From positions 4,382,501 through 4,446,500 of the forward strand of contig NZ_CP022222.1 in NCBI RefSeq assembly GCF_009930815.1: a DNA stretch of 64,000 nucleotides. The letters run 5' to 3'. Shown here piece after piece: positions 63,882-64,000 of the stretch; within the stretch, counting starts at the first letter, position 1; the number at the start of each line of letters is the position of its first letter. Under the pieces are notes generated by a model, which saw only the letters and a list, made by a program, of their open reading frames with translations, was not told the origin of the DNA and ran no database searches. Both the position numbers and the translations under genes were made by a program. The stretch is from Bradyrhizobium sp. CCBAU 051011 (GTDB lineage Bacteria > Pseudomonadota > Alphaproteobacteria > Rhizobiales > Xanthobacteraceae).

Positions 63882-64000
63882 ATGGGCTCGCAGGTAAGCT
63901 TGCCGCTCTGGGTCGTCGTCCTGATGGCGATCCTCGCAATCCTGGCGGCGCTGGATCGCATCCTGATTCCCAGCGTGCGCTGGGCGCTGCGGCGCCGCGC
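63882..64000 (+). CDS. Membrane glycerol-phosphate acyltransferase, N-terminal start (partial)
   Basis: From ATG 63882 the frame is open to the window end (39 codons): MGSQVSLPLWVVVLMAILAI, then LAALDRILIPSVRWALRRR. A short leader, one membrane helix and L-D-R-x-L-I-P-S-V-R-W-x-x-R-R-R match the beginning of PlsB-type glycerol-3-phosphate/lysophosphatidate acyltransferases of alphaproteobacteria, which start with this helix and a basic patch before the H-x4-D catalytic motif. The catalytic part is outside the window, so the function rests on these residues only. Confidence 0.5.
   Translation, partial: MGSQVSLPLWVVVLMAILAILAALDRILIPSVRWALRRR

Overview
The window reads as chromosome of a GC-rich alphaproteobacterium of the Bradyrhizobium / Rhodopseudomonas type. 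This rests on protein families and codon style seen by eye (RpoH with its RpoH box, CelD-like acetyltransferase, DUF3750, DUF2905, many tiny secreted proteins typical of that group); no database search was run. No rRNA, tRNA, CRISPR array or insertion-sequence transposase was recognised.

Layout. (A) 1-588: the N-terminal part of an outer-membrane protein, minus strand, cut by the window edge. (B) 1.4-15.4 kb: one plus-strand efflux locus with two different heavy-metal-type RND permeases, a minimal periplasmic adaptor-like protein, four secreted proteins (two ending in the same PepSY-like module), a long adaptor with a peptidoglycan-binding domain, and a MacB-like ABC ATPase/permease. (C) 15.7-27 kb: an accessory strip with many broken genes (isomerase fragment, frameshifted small membrane protein, groEL, oxyR-like, SDR tail) among intact stress or housekeeping genes (deaminase, methyltransferase, Rieske protein, adenosine-specific kinase, DUF2905, Tat-exported amidase, Mth938-like). 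(D) About 28.87 kb: a sharp junction at which an acyl-CoA synthetase lacking its 3' end runs into a hybrid histidine kinase lacking its 5' end. (E) 30.6-40.8 kb: an MdtAB-like RND pump with small secreted proteins, an OmpR/EnvZ-type two-component pair, and an RpoH-family sigma factor. (F) 40.9-44.4 kb: a thiolase pseudogene, a LuxR-type regulator with a degenerate receiver domain, and an unknown gene. (G) 44.7-53.1 kb: a type I secretion locus with two unusual repeat proteins as likely substrates, an ABC exporter with a disordered N-terminal extension, its HlyD-family partner, an acetyltransferase-TPR fusion and a small SH3-like protein. (H) 53.2-64 kb: PLD-DedA fusion plus overlapping endonuclease/phosphatase-fold gene, small membrane proteins, YihY, a DapA-family dehydratase opposite a CoA-transferase, an alpha/beta hydrolase, a broken universal stress gene and, at the edge, the start of a membrane acyltransferase.

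How the parts may work together. Region B looks like a cell-envelope export assembly: RND pumps, peptidoglycan-anchored adaptor, MacB-like motor and secreted accessory proteins lie in one direction with short or overlapping junctions, but no TolC-type channel is present. Region G is the best candidate for an undescribed system. Its two putative exoproteins share a recurring Q-x-N-x3-D-x-D motif, one of them carries long alternating Q/D, Q/G, E/N, D/N and D/V tracts, neither shows RTX nonapeptides, and the exporter genes are followed directly by a GNAT-type enzyme that could modify the cargo.

Several genes (groEL, thiolase, small membrane protein, universal stress protein) are broken by single-base deletions or one nonsense codon while the rest of the frame still looks well conserved. 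This fits recent decay or sequencing/assembly error; read data would decide.
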